From the NCBI RefSeq assembly GCF_040096205.1, contig NZ_JBBMFD010000016.1:1-60773 (forward strand): a stretch of DNA of 60,773 nucleotides, read 5' to 3'. Origin of the DNA: Solibaculum_A intestinale (GTDB taxonomy: Bacteria > Bacillota > Clostridia > Oscillospirales > Acutalibacteraceae). Positions 8,335 through 16,619 of the stretch are shown in pieces (positions within the stretch are counted from its first letter, which is position 1; each line of letters begins with the position of its first letter). The notes under the pieces are model-generated. The model was given only the letters and a program-made list of their open reading frames with translations. It did no database searches and was not told the DNA's origin. A program made the translations under genes and the position numbers.

Positions 8335-10161
8335 CTAGATGCCCAGGTAAGGCGCCGGATTAACTGGAGTTCCGTTAATCGTGATGGTGAAGTGGCAGTG
8401 GTTGCCGAAGGAATAGCCCGTATTGCCCACATACCCGATCAACTGGCCCTGGCTGACCTGCTGGCCCACCGCGACCGCCACGGAATTCATATGATAATAT
8501 TTCGTCATCACGCCGTTTCCATGGTCGATGAACACACAGTAGCCGTAACCGCCTGCCTTCCAGCCAGCCTGTACAACCGTCCCGCCGTCAGCAGCCACAA
8601 TCTGGGAATTGGCGGGAGCCGCCAGATCCAATCCGTCGTGCAAGCTGCCCCACCGGTATCCAAAGCCGCTCGAGAGTCTGCCAGCAGCCACCGGCCACAT
8701 AAAGGTGCCCGTAGAAATGCCGTTACCCTGGATAACCTGAACCGGAGCAGCGGAACCGCGGTTGACTGTCACCTTTTTTTCCTTAGTGCCGATCTCGGTT
8801 ACCTCATTGACCGGCGCTTTCAGAAGCTCGGTACTGGTAACCGTACGGCCGGTCTCTACGCCGTTGACATAAACGACCTCATAGGTGATCTTTTCTTCGC
8901 CGTTTTCACCAGGCGTTACCACTTTTTCATAGCCCTTATACTGGCGGCTGTTTTCCGTGGTTTCCTCTTCATAAGCAATGGAGCGGATTTCTTCCTCGCT
9001 ACGTACCAGCTTGACACCCAGCCAGCGCTCCTGTGCGGCTACACGTACCTGGTTGCCAGTGTACATCAGGTCGTCTAAATTGGGATTCAAAAGGCGAAGC
9101 TGCTCCACGCTGATCCCATATTGGGCCGCAATGCCGTCCGGTGTGTCGCCGGTCTGCACAGTGTAAAGCTGTTCGTCGGAAATGTTGGAATTGAGCTTAT
9201 TCTGAATTTCTTCTTCGGTGACTACGGTGTCCTTGGGATACAGGCCATCCACAAACTGGATATCCCGCATGAATTCCACCCGTTCCCCTTCGGTCCCGGT
9301 GGAATAGGAATCGAGCACCGATGCCAAGAAGGTTTCCACCTCGCCCCGGTTCTCCACCGCGCCGACAAAGGAACCGTCTACAAACAAGCCGCTGGCGCTA
9401 CCTACCACATCACTGGAGGCTTCCAGAATTTTTTCAGTCAAGGTGTCCGCGTCCATAAATTCCTCGTCGGTTTCCACCTTTGCCAGCGTATAATTCGGGA
9501 ATTGGTTGAGGGCAAAGCCCTCTTCCACATTGATGATTCTTGCCTGAGCTTGTCCGATAGCCTCGTTAAACACGCTCTCGTCGGACACATATCCCAATAC
9601 CTGCCCGTCGTAAGTGACGCTTAGGGCATAGGTCGCAGAGGACCACGCCGTAATCATCGGGACGATCAAAAACGCACAGAGAACCGGCAGGGTGTAGTTG
9701 ACTGCCGTAGTAAATATCTTGCGGTGACGGCGGAATGCCTTCTTCGCAAGCAGGCCAAAGGTCTTAACCATCGCCAGCTTACCGCTCTGGGCCGCCTCCT
9801 TAAGGCTGCTCATGGCCACACCAAAGCCCTCGTGCACCTCTTTAAACTCGTCTCGCACTTTGCGCGCATTGCGCAAAACCACATAATCCGCAACCGGATA
9901 CAGCTTCTTACCAATCGGTTTACATGCCCGGCTTGCGGCGGCACCCGCCGTTTTCAGCCCCTTACCGGTGACAGCGCCGGCCTTTTTCGCCGCCTGCAGC
10001 GCGATCACTGCATAGGCCTTTGCCGACTTCTTCGCGGGCAGCGAAGCAAACTTCGCAATCGCCTCGCCTTTGACCCGGTACTTGCAATCCATTCGTTTTA
10101 TCGAAAGTCTTTTCTTAGACTCGCCTTCTTCAAACGCTTTGTTGCCAGCATTCGTGGGCAT
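8335..10161 (-). CDS. LysM-G5-M23 peptidoglycan endopeptidase, membrane-anchored
   Basis: A 608-residue predicted cell-wall hydrolase. A long basic N-terminal region precedes one transmembrane segment (about residues 150-172, LPVLCAFLIVPMITAW), so the rest is extracytoplasmic. Then come a LysM domain (YTVQTGDTPDGIAAQYGIS), a G5 domain (from about 400, ending LLKAPVNEVTEIGTK), and a C-terminal M23 zinc peptidase with HDGLDLAAP and GNHCHF, so all zinc ligands are present. The ATG at 10161 follows AAAGGAG by eight bases. Such proteins cleave peptide cross-links during growth or spore formation. The promoter carries paired GTTACA repeats described separately. The cytoplasmic N-terminal extension of some 145 residues is unusual for the family. 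Confidence 0.88.
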   Translation of the reverse strand: MPTNAGNKAFEEGESKKRLSIKRMDCKYRVKGEAIAKFASLPAKKSAKAYAVIALQAAKKAGAVTGKGLKTAGAAASRACKPIGKKLYPVADYVVLRNARKVRDEFKEVHEGFGVAMSSLKEAAQSGKLAMVKTFGLLAKKAFRRHRKIFTTAVNYTLPVLCAFLIVPMITAWSSATYALSVTYDGQVLGYVSDESVFNEAIGQAQARIINVEEGFALNQFPNYTLAKVETDEEFMDADTLTEKILEASSDVVGSASGLFVDGSFVGAVENRGEVETFLASVLDSYSTGTEGERVEFMRDIQFVDGLYPKDTVVTEEEIQNKLNSNISDEQLYTVQTGDTPDGIAAQYGISVEQLRLLNPNLDDLMYTGNQVRVAAQERWLGVKLVRSEEEIRSIAYEEETTENSRQYKGYEKVVTPGENGEEKITYEVVYVNGVETGRTVTSTELLKAPVNEVTEIGTKEKKVTVNRGSAAPVQVIQGNGISTGTFMWPVAAGRLSSGFGYRWGSLHDGLDLAAPANSQIVAADGGTVVQAGWKAGGYGYCVFIDHGNGVMTKYYHMNSVAVAVGQQVSQGQLIGYVGNTGYSFGNHCHFTITINGTPVNPAPYLGI

Positions 10162-10191
10162 CGAATCACTCCTTTCGGGAAGCTCGTAAAG

Positions 10192-10259
10192 GTTACATTT
10201 CTGTAACAACTACTATCTATTATATCCAAAGGTTACAGAATTGCAACCCTTTTGTAACC
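10192..10259 (-). promoter_or_regulatory. promoter of the M23 gene with two GTTACA/TGTAAC palindromes
   Basis: The minus-strand promoter has TTGCAA (10241-10246), a 16-base spacer and TATAAT (10219-10224). GGTTACA (10231-10237) and TGTAACC (10253-10259) are inverted around the -35 box. A second inverted pair, GTTACA (10192-10197) and TGTAAC (10202-10207), lies between the transcription start and the gene. The half-site resembles the TGTWAH element of WalR, although WalR sites are usually direct repeats. Confidence 0.5.
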
Positions 10260-10323
10260 TTCTTGAAAATGTTTGTACGAGTTGCCCAGAAGTAATTCAA
10301 TATTTTTGTCGGATACCCATAGT

Positions 10324-10782
10324 TTATGCCGGATAGGTGAGAGATTCTTCCTGCCAACCTTCCAGAACGCGGCACATCTTTTCTCCCTCCGCCCGCGCGC
10401 CTTCCAAGTTTTGATCGGAATAATTGCCGCATTCGACGGGACTAGCGCCTGGAATGTCCCCTTGCCAGGAGGCGATTTGAGCGAAACACGCTTTGACAAG
10501 CGCAATCGCGTCGGTGTGGGACAGATCCCGAAGCAAGAGGTAAAACCCGGTCCGGCAGCCCATGGGGCCGAAGTAGATCACATGGTCCGCCTCCTTCGCG
10601 TTGCGGGCAAGGGTGGCGAAAAGGTGCTCGACGGTGTGGGCCGTGCCAGTATCCATCACCGTCTCCACATTGGGACGGCGGGTGCGGATGTCGTACGTGA
10701 CGATGTCCCCGTCTACACGGGACACATACATCCCGCAGGTCAGCTTGTTATGGTCGATCTGAAAGCTTGCAATCCGTTTCAT
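10324..10782 (-). CDS. luxS: S-ribosylhomocysteine lyase
   Basis: LuxS cleaves S-ribosylhomocysteine to homocysteine and the AI-2 precursor DPD. The 152-residue length fits. Motifs are HTVEHLFATLARN (zinc histidines and base), GPMGCRTGFY with the catalytic Cys, and PVECGNY with the third zinc ligand. The ATG at 10782 follows AAAGGAGG. A longer frame to 10938 runs into the upstream gene and has no supporting signal. It is the last gene of a probable rluA-like, unknown, luxS unit. The methyl-cycle partner Pfs is not in the window. Confidence 0.95.
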   Translation of the reverse strand: MKRIASFQIDHNKLTCGMYVSRVDGDIVTYDIRTRRPNVETVMDTGTAHTVEHLFATLARNAKEADHVIYFGPMGCRTGFYLLLRDLSHTDAIALVKACFAQIASWQGDIPGASPVECGNYSDQNLEGARAEGEKMCRVLEGWQEESLTYPA

Positions 10783-10810
10783 GACTGGTTCCTCCTTTGG
10801 TCTACCTTCT

Positions 10811-11662
10811 TTATAGATTCGCGTGCAGCGCCTCTTGGGCTCGTTCGGCCGCCTGCTCGAAGAGATCGAACAGGCTTTCCTCCCGCTCGGTCTCTGGGTA
10901 CAGAGGGTCACGCCAGACGGCGTGTTCCACGTTTGCATAATCGAACCCGTCCGGCTCGGTCAGCGGGTGCATCCGGGCGGTGACGATTCCTTTTCGCAGC
11001 AAAAGCCCTTCGTATAAGCGCAGAGCGGAGCGCTTAAAGGTGGTGCGGTTGTTGAGAACCCTCATCCAACGCCGCCGATGCTCCATGGCTTTCAGCACCG
11101 CTGCTTGTGCCACGGGCTCTCTCCATCCTTGTGCCAAACCATCGGCGTAAACCATCGAAACACATTCCCATACGCCCGCTTCCCTAGGCCAGGTTTCCTT
11201 AAGGGAAAGCTCAAAGGGAAGCTGCCCGGTTTCATAGCGCAGCAGCAGAATGTCAAACACCGCTTCTATCCGGGCGGGGAGATTCTCGTCCAGCTCCATC
11301 GCCCGTGCCGGCTCATCGGTTTGCTCATAGGCAGATAGAGCGGCCCGGAAAAAAGGGCCGACCGCTTCCCAATAGGCCCGGTGACATAAGAATCCCGCCA
11401 GGTAGGCGCGGATCAAATCCTTCTTTTGTGGATGGCTGTGCGCAAAGGCGGTTTCCTGCGTCAGAAGCTCCGCGGCCGAAAGCGCATTCACATAATCGGC
11501 GAAGGCGCCAAGCGACGCTTCCTTACGGCGAAAGGGATGCGGCGGGTCCCGAAGAAAATCCTCCCCTTGAGCGCCCAAAAGGAAGGCCTGCCGTTTTGCC
11601 TGCCCCCGCTTAATAGGTAAGAAGCGCTGGGCAAGCAGATGGTATCCCAGTATGGTCGGCAT
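10811..11662 (-). CDS. unknown protein, resembling the zinc-dependent phospholipase C-like fold
   Basis: A 283-residue, mostly alpha-helical soluble protein with no signal peptide. The opening MPTILGYHLLAQRFL, the FLLGAQGEDF turn and the AYLAGFLCHRAYW helix recall the zinc-dependent phospholipase C-like proteins common in Clostridia, where an N-terminal His, a GxQGxD turn and helix histidines bind metal. The match is by eye only. The ATG at 11662 has AGGAGG upstream. It lies between a pseudouridine synthase and luxS with short gaps, so it is probably co-transcribed; its role is not evident. Confidence 0.7.
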   Translation of the reverse strand: MPTILGYHLLAQRFLPIKRGQAKRQAFLLGAQGEDFLRDPPHPFRRKEASLGAFADYVNALSAAELLTQETAFAHSHPQKKDLIRAYLAGFLCHRAYWEAVGPFFRAALSAYEQTDEPARAMELDENLPARIEAVFDILLLRYETGQLPFELSLKETWPREAGVWECVSMVYADGLAQGWREPVAQAAVLKAMEHRRRWMRVLNNRTTFKRSALRLYEGLLLRKGIVTARMHPLTEPDGFDYANVEHAVWRDPLYPETEREESLFDLFEQAAERAQEALHANL

Positions 11663-11674
11663 AGGTCATTCCTC

Positions 11675-12550
11675 CTATCTCATAGCGGCGAAAAGCGCCT
11701 GCATATCGGTGGGATATTCGCTGACGACGCGCACAGGTTCGCCGGTAACCGGTTGCAAAAAGCACGCCCGGCGGCAGTGAAGCGCCTGGCGGGCAATCAA
11801 GGGGCTGGCGGTTCCATACATGGTGTCCCCCACCAGCGGCATTCCCAGGTGGCAAAAATGCACCCGAATTTGGTGGGTGCGCCCCGTTTCCAGGCGGATG
11901 GAGAGCTTGGTCATCCCCCGTCCGCTTTCCTCCGCCTTCCAGTGGGTGACACACCGCGCCCCCCCTTCGCCCACCTCCCGCATGACGCCGAAGCCTTCCC
12001 GGCGGCGGATGGGCAGGTCGATGGTGCCTTCTCCTGTCAGCACCCCATCGACCACCGCTACGTATTCTTTCTCCACGTGCCCGTGCAGCCTTGCCGCCGC
12101 GTAAGCGTTTTTCGCCGCCACCACGATGCCGGAGGTATCCCGGTCTAAGCGATTGATGGGGCGAAAGGCACCACGCTCTCCCTTTTCCTCCAGGTAAGCG
12201 GCCACGGCGTTGGCAAGGGTCCCGTCGTAATGACCTGGGGACGGATGCACCGCCATGGCGGGCGGCTTATCCAGCACCAGGACCTGGTCGTCCTCGTAAA
12301 GCACCTGAAAGCGCTTGTCCGGAATGGGGACGGCCGGACGGGGATCGTCGGGAATGTGCAGCTCGATGACGTCCCCCGAATGTACCCGGTCGATAACCCG
12401 GATGTGCCCGCCGTTTGCCGTAATGCCGTTTTCCACATGCTTGAGGCTCACCATCAGCCGGTAGGAAAGGGCGCAGCGTCCCCGCAGGAACACTTTGAGC
12501 TTTACCCCGTCCGATTCCGGCGGGACCACAAAACGCAGCGTCTGAGCCAT
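11675..12550 (-). CDS. RluA-family rRNA/tRNA pseudouridine synthase
   Basis: A 291-residue pseudouridine synthase. An N-terminal S4-like segment (about 1-75) is followed by the catalytic domain with INRLDRDTSG (catalytic Asp) and the later GRTHQIRVH and GDTMYG motifs. The RNA position modified cannot be told from the sequence. The ATG at 12550 lies 12 bases after AAAGGAG. It is the first gene of the unit that ends with luxS. Confidence 0.9.
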   Translation of the reverse strand: MAQTLRFVVPPESDGVKLKVFLRGRCALSYRLMVSLKHVENGITANGGHIRVIDRVHSGDVIELHIPDDPRPAVPIPDKRFQVLYEDDQVLVLDKPPAMAVHPSPGHYDGTLANAVAAYLEEKGERGAFRPINRLDRDTSGIVVAAKNAYAAARLHGHVEKEYVAVVDGVLTGEGTIDLPIRRREGFGVMREVGEGGARCVTHWKAEESGRGMTKLSIRLETGRTHQIRVHFCHLGMPLVGDTMYGTASPLIARQALHCRRACFLQPVTGEPVRVVSEYPTDMQALFAAMR

Positions 12551-12876
12551 AAGCGGCGCGTCTCCTTTCCTCCCGGTATTGGTGCTGACTTTTTATGAGT
12601 CTCGCTTTCGTTTCTTTCTTATCTTATAACAAAACTCTGGCCTTTTCCCCCTGCCCTTCTCCGATGCGAGGGGGATTTTCAAGGGGGAAAAATTTGTGTC
12701 CCAGATTCCAGCGTCTTTCTCCCCTCCTGCCGCCTTTTCTTTGGTTCGTTTCTTTTAGCGGAGCAAAAAAGGAACAAAAAGTTGAGTTTAGAGGCTATGA
12801 ATAAGCAATCCATAGCTATTATGAAATTACAATTATAATATTTATTGAAATAGAATAATAATTCGCTATATTATGA
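12551..12876. other. gene-free spacer
   Basis: About 325 bases between the divergent RluA-type and RHH genes. The left half is C/T-rich and the right half becomes very A+T rich from about 12800. I see no coding frame with a ribosome site and no clear terminator. It may be the left edge of the small accessory patch. Confidence 0.5.
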
Positions 12877-12920
12877 TTGACTTAGGAACTTCTTTAATGT
12901 ATAATTTAGAAGTTCTTAAG
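12877..12920 (+). promoter_or_regulatory. promoter with overlapping 13-bp palindromic operator
   Basis: TTGACT (12877-12882), 17 bases, TATAAT (12900-12905): a near-perfect promoter. An inverted repeat, CTTAGGAACTTCT (12881-12893) with AGAAGTTCTTAAG (12908-12920), matches at 12 of 13 positions and wraps around the -10 box. It is well placed for repression by the RHH-like protein encoded just downstream. Confidence 0.7.
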
Positions 12921-12932
12921 TGAGGTGATGAA

Positions 12933-13109
12933 TTGGGAACGAAAAAAATGGGTCGTCCGACCGACAACCCGAAACCGCATCAGATGACGGTAAAGTTCGA
13001 TGACGAATGCAAAAGCATCCTTGAGCAATACAGCAAGCAAGAAAATGTCTCCAAAATGGAAGCGGTGCGCAGAGGGGTTAAGAAGTTGAAAAACGACCTC
13101 AAACACTGA
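12933..13109 (+). CDS. small ribbon-helix-helix-like DNA-binding protein, copy 1
   Basis: A 58-residue protein starting at TTG 12933, five bases after GAGGTGA. It reads MGRPTDNPK after a short leader, then a strand-like MTVKFDDECKSIL and a basic helix ending VRRGVKKLKNDLKH. The shape (one strand, two helices, MGRPTDNPK opening) is typical of small CopG/RHH-type proteins common in Clostridia, which bind DNA as dimers. It has its own promoter and palindrome upstream and a terminator directly after. A second copy follows 149 bases later. The target, beyond likely self-control, is unknown. Confidence 0.72.
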   Translation: MGTKKMGRPTDNPKPHQMTVKFDDECKSILEQYSKQENVSKMEAVRRGVKKLKNDLKH

Positions 13110-13110
13110 G

Positions 13111-13155
13111 GAAATACCGGGCGGCAGGGAAACCTGCTGCCTGGTATTTCTTTTA
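13111..13155 (+). terminator. strong intrinsic terminator after RHH copy 1
   Basis: An 18-bp stem (13111-13128 with 13133-13150, two G-U pairs) with a GAAA tetraloop, followed by TTTT. It starts one base after the stop codon. The inner GGGCGGCAGG arm recurs in the terminator at 13896-13926. Confidence 0.88.
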
Positions 13156-13184
13156 ACAGAATGAATTACACATGAAATTTATTA

Positions 13185-13240
13185 ATATTCAATCTATTTT
13201 ATTGACTTTTGATATACATATATGCTAGTATTTTGAATAT
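13185..13240 (+). promoter_or_regulatory. promoter of RHH copy 2 with flanking inverted repeat
   Basis: TTGACT (13202-13207), 18 bases, TAGTAT (13226-13231) preceded by TGC as an extended -10. ATATTCAA (13185-13192) and TTGAATAT (13233-13240) flank the promoter as a perfect 8-bp inverted repeat. It differs in sequence from the copy 1 palindrome, which suggests the two paralogs recognise different sites. Confidence 0.55.
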
Positions 13241-13258
13241 CGAAAAGGAGGTGAACTC

Positions 13259-13435
13259 TTGACAAGCTCCAAAATGGGCCGTCCTACGGATAATCCCAAA
13301 GATACGCCTTTGTTTGTCCGTCTCGATCAGGAATGCAGAGAAATCTTGACTGCCTACTGCGAACAGAGGAACGTCAACAAAGCAGAAGCAGCCCGGCGCG
13401 GGATTAAGAAGTTAAAGGACGACCTCAAAAAATGA
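13259..13435 (+). CDS. small ribbon-helix-helix-like DNA-binding protein, copy 2
   Basis: A 58-residue paralog of the preceding small gene, starting at TTG 13259 after AAAAGGAGGTG. It shares KMGRPTDNPK, a LFVRLDQECREIL strand-helix and the ending ARRGIKKLKDDLKK. Roughly half of the residues are identical to copy 1, so the duplication is not recent. It lies upstream of the small gene at 13582 and probably shares its transcript, ending at the terminator at 13896-13926. Confidence 0.72.
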   Translation: MTSSKMGRPTDNPKDTPLFVRLDQECREILTAYCEQRNVNKAEAARRGIKKLKDDLKK

Positions 13436-13581
13436 AGGAAGCGGCGCACTACTCAACAAAGTCACCACCGCTTCCCCAAAACCAACAACCGCCAAAAGGC
13501 AGGTGCGGCGTAACTATTATATCATGCGCCGCCGCGCCTTTCAAGCGTTGTTGGATCTTAACCAGGAAAGGACGCATCCAA

Positions 13582-13851
13582 ATGAAAAAAGAATGGGATT
13601 TTTTCTTAGACGAGCTTTTGAGCCACGCGGCTACGGAATTCCGGCACACCAAAACCTATGAGCTTCTGGAGGAAAAGCTCGAGCAGATGGAGCGGGATTG
13701 CGATACCATGCTGACCGAGGACGAAAAAGAGTTCGCCGAAGAATGCTTCGAGCTGCTCTACGAGGCAAGCGGGCAGCAGGAAGAGCACGCCTACCGCTGC
13801 GGAATGCGCGACGGCATTACCATATTAAAGTATCTCGGGGTTCTCGCTTGA
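13582..13851 (+). CDS. small acidic helical protein of unknown function
   Basis: An 89-residue protein rich in Glu, predicted all-helical, ending YRCGMRDGITILKYLGVLA. This layout (acidic helices, then a G-x-x-x-G helix) resembles small uncharacterised Clostridia proteins such as the DUF6809 type, but I cannot confirm the family. The ATG at 13582 follows AGGAAAGGA. The 146-base leader after RHH copy 2 has two inverted repeats (GGAAGCGG with CCGCTTCC, and GCGGCG with CGCCGC) and no other frame. Confidence 0.6.
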   Translation: MKKEWDFFLDELLSHAATEFRHTKTYELLEEKLEQMERDCDTMLTEDEKEFAEECFELLYEASGQQEEHAYRCGMRDGITILKYLGVLA

Positions 13852-13895
13852 CCACTTCGCAGGCTCGCCCAAAATCAAACGAAACGCATCGATCA

Positions 13896-13935
13896 AAAAC
13901 CGGGCGGCAGGTTTTCCTGCCGCCCGGCTCTTCTT
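13896..13935. terminator. bidirectional terminator between convergent genes
   Basis: An 11-bp perfect stem (13901-13911 with 13916-13926, arm CGGGCGGCAGG) with a TTTT loop. On the minus strand AAAAA at 13896-13900 gives the T run for ilvE; on the plus strand CTTCTTTTG follows. It serves the small gene on the left and ilvE on the right. Confidence 0.85.
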
Positions 13936-13942
13936 TTGTTGC

Positions 13943-15016
13943 TTATTTCACGGTAACCGTCCAGCCGTACTTGTCTTCCACCTTGCCCCACTGGATGCCG
14001 GTCAGCTCGTCGTAGAGCCGCTGGGACACCGGGCCGATCTCACCGTTGTTGATGTTCATGATCTTGGTGTCGCCCCAGTTGAGATGGCCGATGGGAGAGA
14101 TGACCGCGGCCGTGCCGGTGCCGAAGGCTTCCTCCAGCTTGCCGTCGTCATAGGCTTTTGCCAGCTCGTCGATGGACAGGCGGCGTTCGGTCACCTTCAT
14201 GCCCCAGCCGCGCATCAGCTCAATGGCCGACTTGCGGGTGATGCCGCCCAGGATGGAACCGTCCAGCGACGGGGTAATGATCTCGCCGTCAATCTTGAAG
14301 AAGACGTTCATAGTGCCCACTTCTTCGATGTACTTGCGCTCCACCCCGTCAAGCCAGAGCACCTGGGTATAGTTCTTCTCCTTGGCCTCGTACTGGGCCT
14401 TCAGGGAAGAGGAATAGTTGCCCGCGGTCTTGGTAAAACCGGTGCCGCCCTTGACTGCGCGGACATACTTGGTTTCCACATAAATCTTCACCGGGTCCAG
14501 GCCCTCGGGATAGTAGGGGCCCACCGGGGAAGCGATAACCATAAAGAGGTAGTGGTTCGCCGCGCGCACGCCCAAATGGGGGTCTACGGCGATGATGAAG
14601 GGGCGCAGATATAAAGAGGTATCCGGAGCCTTGGGAATCCAGTCGGCGTCGATGGAAACGAATTTCTCCAGGCACTCGAGCATAAACTCTTCATCCACCG
14701 GCGGAATGCACAGCCGGTCGTTGGAAAGGTTTAAGCGCTTGAAGTTCTCCTGGGGGCGGAACAAAAGCACCCGGCCGTCGTCTGCCCGGTAAGCCTTCAT
14801 GCCCTCGAACACTTCCTGGCCGTAGTGCAGGCACATGGCCGCCGGATCCAGGGAAAGAGGGCCGTAGGGGACGATGCGCGCGTCATGCCAGCCCTGGCCC
14901 TCGTCGTAATCGACGATAAGCATATGGTCGGTAAACACGTCGCCGAAGGTCAGCTTGGACTCGTCCACCGGCTTCGGCTTGGGGGATTTGGTCAGTTCCA
15001 CTTTGATGTTAGACAT
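13943..15016 (-). CDS. ilvE: branched-chain amino acid aminotransferase
   Basis: PLP enzyme of fold type IV that makes or degrades Leu, Ile and Val. The 357-residue length fits the bacterial/eukaryotic-like BCAT2 type. The PLP lysine lies in FTKTAGNYSSSL, followed by VLWLDGVERKYIEEVGTMNVFF, and SILGGITRKS contacts the cofactor phosphate. The ATG at 15016 follows AAGGAAGGG. It has its own promoter and terminator, so it is a single-gene unit; leuC-leuD of the same pathway lie 12 kb away in this window. Confidence 0.95.
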   Translation of the reverse strand: MSNIKVELTKSPKPKPVDESKLTFGDVFTDHMLIVDYDEGQGWHDARIVPYGPLSLDPAAMCLHYGQEVFEGMKAYRADDGRVLLFRPQENFKRLNLSNDRLCIPPVDEEFMLECLEKFVSIDADWIPKAPDTSLYLRPFIIAVDPHLGVRAANHYLFMVIASPVGPYYPEGLDPVKIYVETKYVRAVKGGTGFTKTAGNYSSSLKAQYEAKEKNYTQVLWLDGVERKYIEEVGTMNVFFKIDGEIITPSLDGSILGGITRKSAIELMRGWGMKVTERRLSIDELAKAYDDGKLEEAFGTGTAAVISPIGHLNWGDTKIMNINNGEIGPVSQRLYDELTGIQWGKVEDKYGWTVTVK

Positions 15017-15064
15017 AAATACCCTTCCTTACTCCATAGTCTATCATTTTTGATGTTATTCTTT

Positions 15065-15093
15065 ATTATACTCGCGTTTTTCCCTTGACGCAA
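15065..15093 (-). promoter_or_regulatory. ilvE promoter
   Basis: Minus-strand TTGCGT (15088-15093), 17 bases, TATAAT (15065-15070). No T-box or other leader fold is evident in the short 40-base leader. Confidence 0.55.
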
Positions 15094-15159
15094 GGCCGGC
15101 TTTTCCGCTTTTTGGCGCAAAAGCGATGGATTCTTTTAGATAATCTGACGAAACCCCCG

Positions 15160-16350
15160 TCAGTCACCCGCTTTGAGGTAATCGGCCACCCCGATGACCT
15201 TGCCGTTCTTCACATACACCCGGGGCACCCGCTTACCGATGAGGCAGACGGTTTCATACGGAATGGTTCCCACCGCGTCGGACAGTTCCTCAATAGGCAA
15301 AAACGCCTCCCCGTCCCGGCCGAACATGGTCACCGTCATTCCTTCCCTAGCTTCCGCAATGCCGGTCACGTCCAGCATCAGCTGGTCCATGCACACCCGG
15401 CCTACTACCTTGGCGGGCTTTCCGGCCACCAGCGCCCTGGTCTTGGAAGACGCAAGCCTTGGGTAGCCGTCGGCATATCCCACCGGGACGGTGGCCACAC
15501 GCATGGGGTTTTGGGCCGCATAGGTGCGTCCGTAGCTGACGGTGGCCGCCGGCCCGATTTCCTTGACCATGGAAATCACGCTTTTAAGCTCCATGGCCGG
15601 ACGGAGGGACAGCACGTCCTTGCACTTTCCCGAAGGGGCCAAACCATAGAGGATAATCCCCGGGCGGACCAGGTCCAGGTTCATCTGGGGGTAACAGAGC
15701 ACTCCCGCGCTGTTGCAGCAGTGGCGGTAGCGAAACCGGATGCCCTTTTCACGAAGGGCGTCCACCGCCCGGCAAAACTGTTCGAACTGGTGCTGGGTAA
15801 AAGCTTCTCCCTCTTCCCCTTCGTCGGACACGGCGAAATGGGTAAAAATCCCTTCCGGAACAAGTCCCGGCAGAGTGCAGACCTGTGCCGCCTCGTCGAT
15901 GGAGGCCGCGCAGTCCTCCTGCTGGCAGAAAAAGCCCAGACGGCTCATGCCCGTGTCAATCTTTATATGAATGTTTACCGCCACGCCCGCCTCCACGGCC
16001 CCTTTGGACAAAGCCTCGCCGTAGGAGGTGGAGAACACAGTCTGGGAAATGCGGTGGCGGGCCAGCTCCCCTGCAAGCTGCGGCGGGGTATAGCCCAAAA
16101 TCAGCACCGGCTGGGGAAGGCCCGCCCGGCGCAGCTCCACCGCTTCCTCGATATTGGAAACCGCAAACCAGTCCGCCCCGCAGTCCGCCAGCTCTCTGGC
16201 CACGTACACCGCGCCGTGGCCGTAGCCGTCCGCCTTGACCACCGCCATCATTCCCGCCGCTGGGTTCACCGCCCGCCGGATCTCCTCATAATTATGCCGG
16301 ATGGCATCCAAGTCCACCTGCACCCAAGTGCGCCGTAAAAATTCGTCCAT
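15160..16350 (-). CDS. alr: alanine racemase
   Basis: PLP enzyme converting L- to D-alanine for peptidoglycan. The 396-residue protein has the PLP lysine K39 in VVKADGYGHG and the catalytic tyrosine in VSYGRTYAA. IDTGMSRLG and RPGIILYG are further family marks. I place the start at ATG 16350, preceded by GGCGGAGG at seven bases. A longer frame to 16398 has no ribosome site. It is transcribed away from purL; no other wall gene adjoins it. Confidence 0.94.
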   Translation of the reverse strand: MDEFLRRTWVQVDLDAIRHNYEEIRRAVNPAAGMMAVVKADGYGHGAVYVARELADCGADWFAVSNIEEAVELRRAGLPQPVLILGYTPPQLAGELARHRISQTVFSTSYGEALSKGAVEAGVAVNIHIKIDTGMSRLGFFCQQEDCAASIDEAAQVCTLPGLVPEGIFTHFAVSDEGEEGEAFTQHQFEQFCRAVDALREKGIRFRYRHCCNSAGVLCYPQMNLDLVRPGIILYGLAPSGKCKDVLSLRPAMELKSVISMVKEIGPAATVSYGRTYAAQNPMRVATVPVGYADGYPRLASSKTRALVAGKPAKVVGRVCMDQLMLDVTGIAEAREGMTVTMFGRDGEAFLPIEELSDAVGTIPYETVCLIGKRVPRVYVKNGKVIGVADYLKAGD

Positions 16351-16619
16351 CTGCGCCTCCGCCGCACACCCTTTTCGAACGGCATGCGTTTCATTCATTC
16401 GTAAATGTAAATTTTACCCCAGTTATTCTTGTTTTTCAAGTGCATTTTCGCCACGCAAACCGCCGCTTTTGCGCTAAATTTGTGAACGCGGTTTGAAATC
16501 TCGATTCTTTTGCGCCCCAAAGCCTTTTTTTCACGCTATATTTATGTTAAAATAAAGCGGTACATGCAACCCGTCCCAATACGCCCGCCCGGCGGGCAAA
16601 GAAGTAAGGAGTTTGCGAT
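16351..16619. promoter_or_regulatory. divergent intergenic region between alr and purL
   Basis: A 269-base region that must hold both promoters. For purL a TTAAAATAAA stretch near 16548-16557 could be the -10 region. An 8-bp inverted repeat, CAAACCGC (16456-16463) with GCGGTTTG (16488-16495), is present but has no T run. I see no purine or other riboswitch fold and no coding frame. Confidence 0.4.

Noticed and set aside
12551..12876. Possible small genes in the spacer before the RHH pair
   Set aside because: Short frames lack ribosome sites and resemble nothing; the C/T-rich half gives open frames by composition.
15085..16338. 417-codon open frame on the plus strand
   Set aside because: Antisense shadow of alr, which has all alanine racemase motifs and a good start.
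16456..16495. 8-bp inverted repeat upstream of purL as a riboswitch or terminator
   Set aside because: Loop of 24 bases, no T run, and none of the conserved purine-riboswitch loop sequences; kept only as part of the intergenic note.
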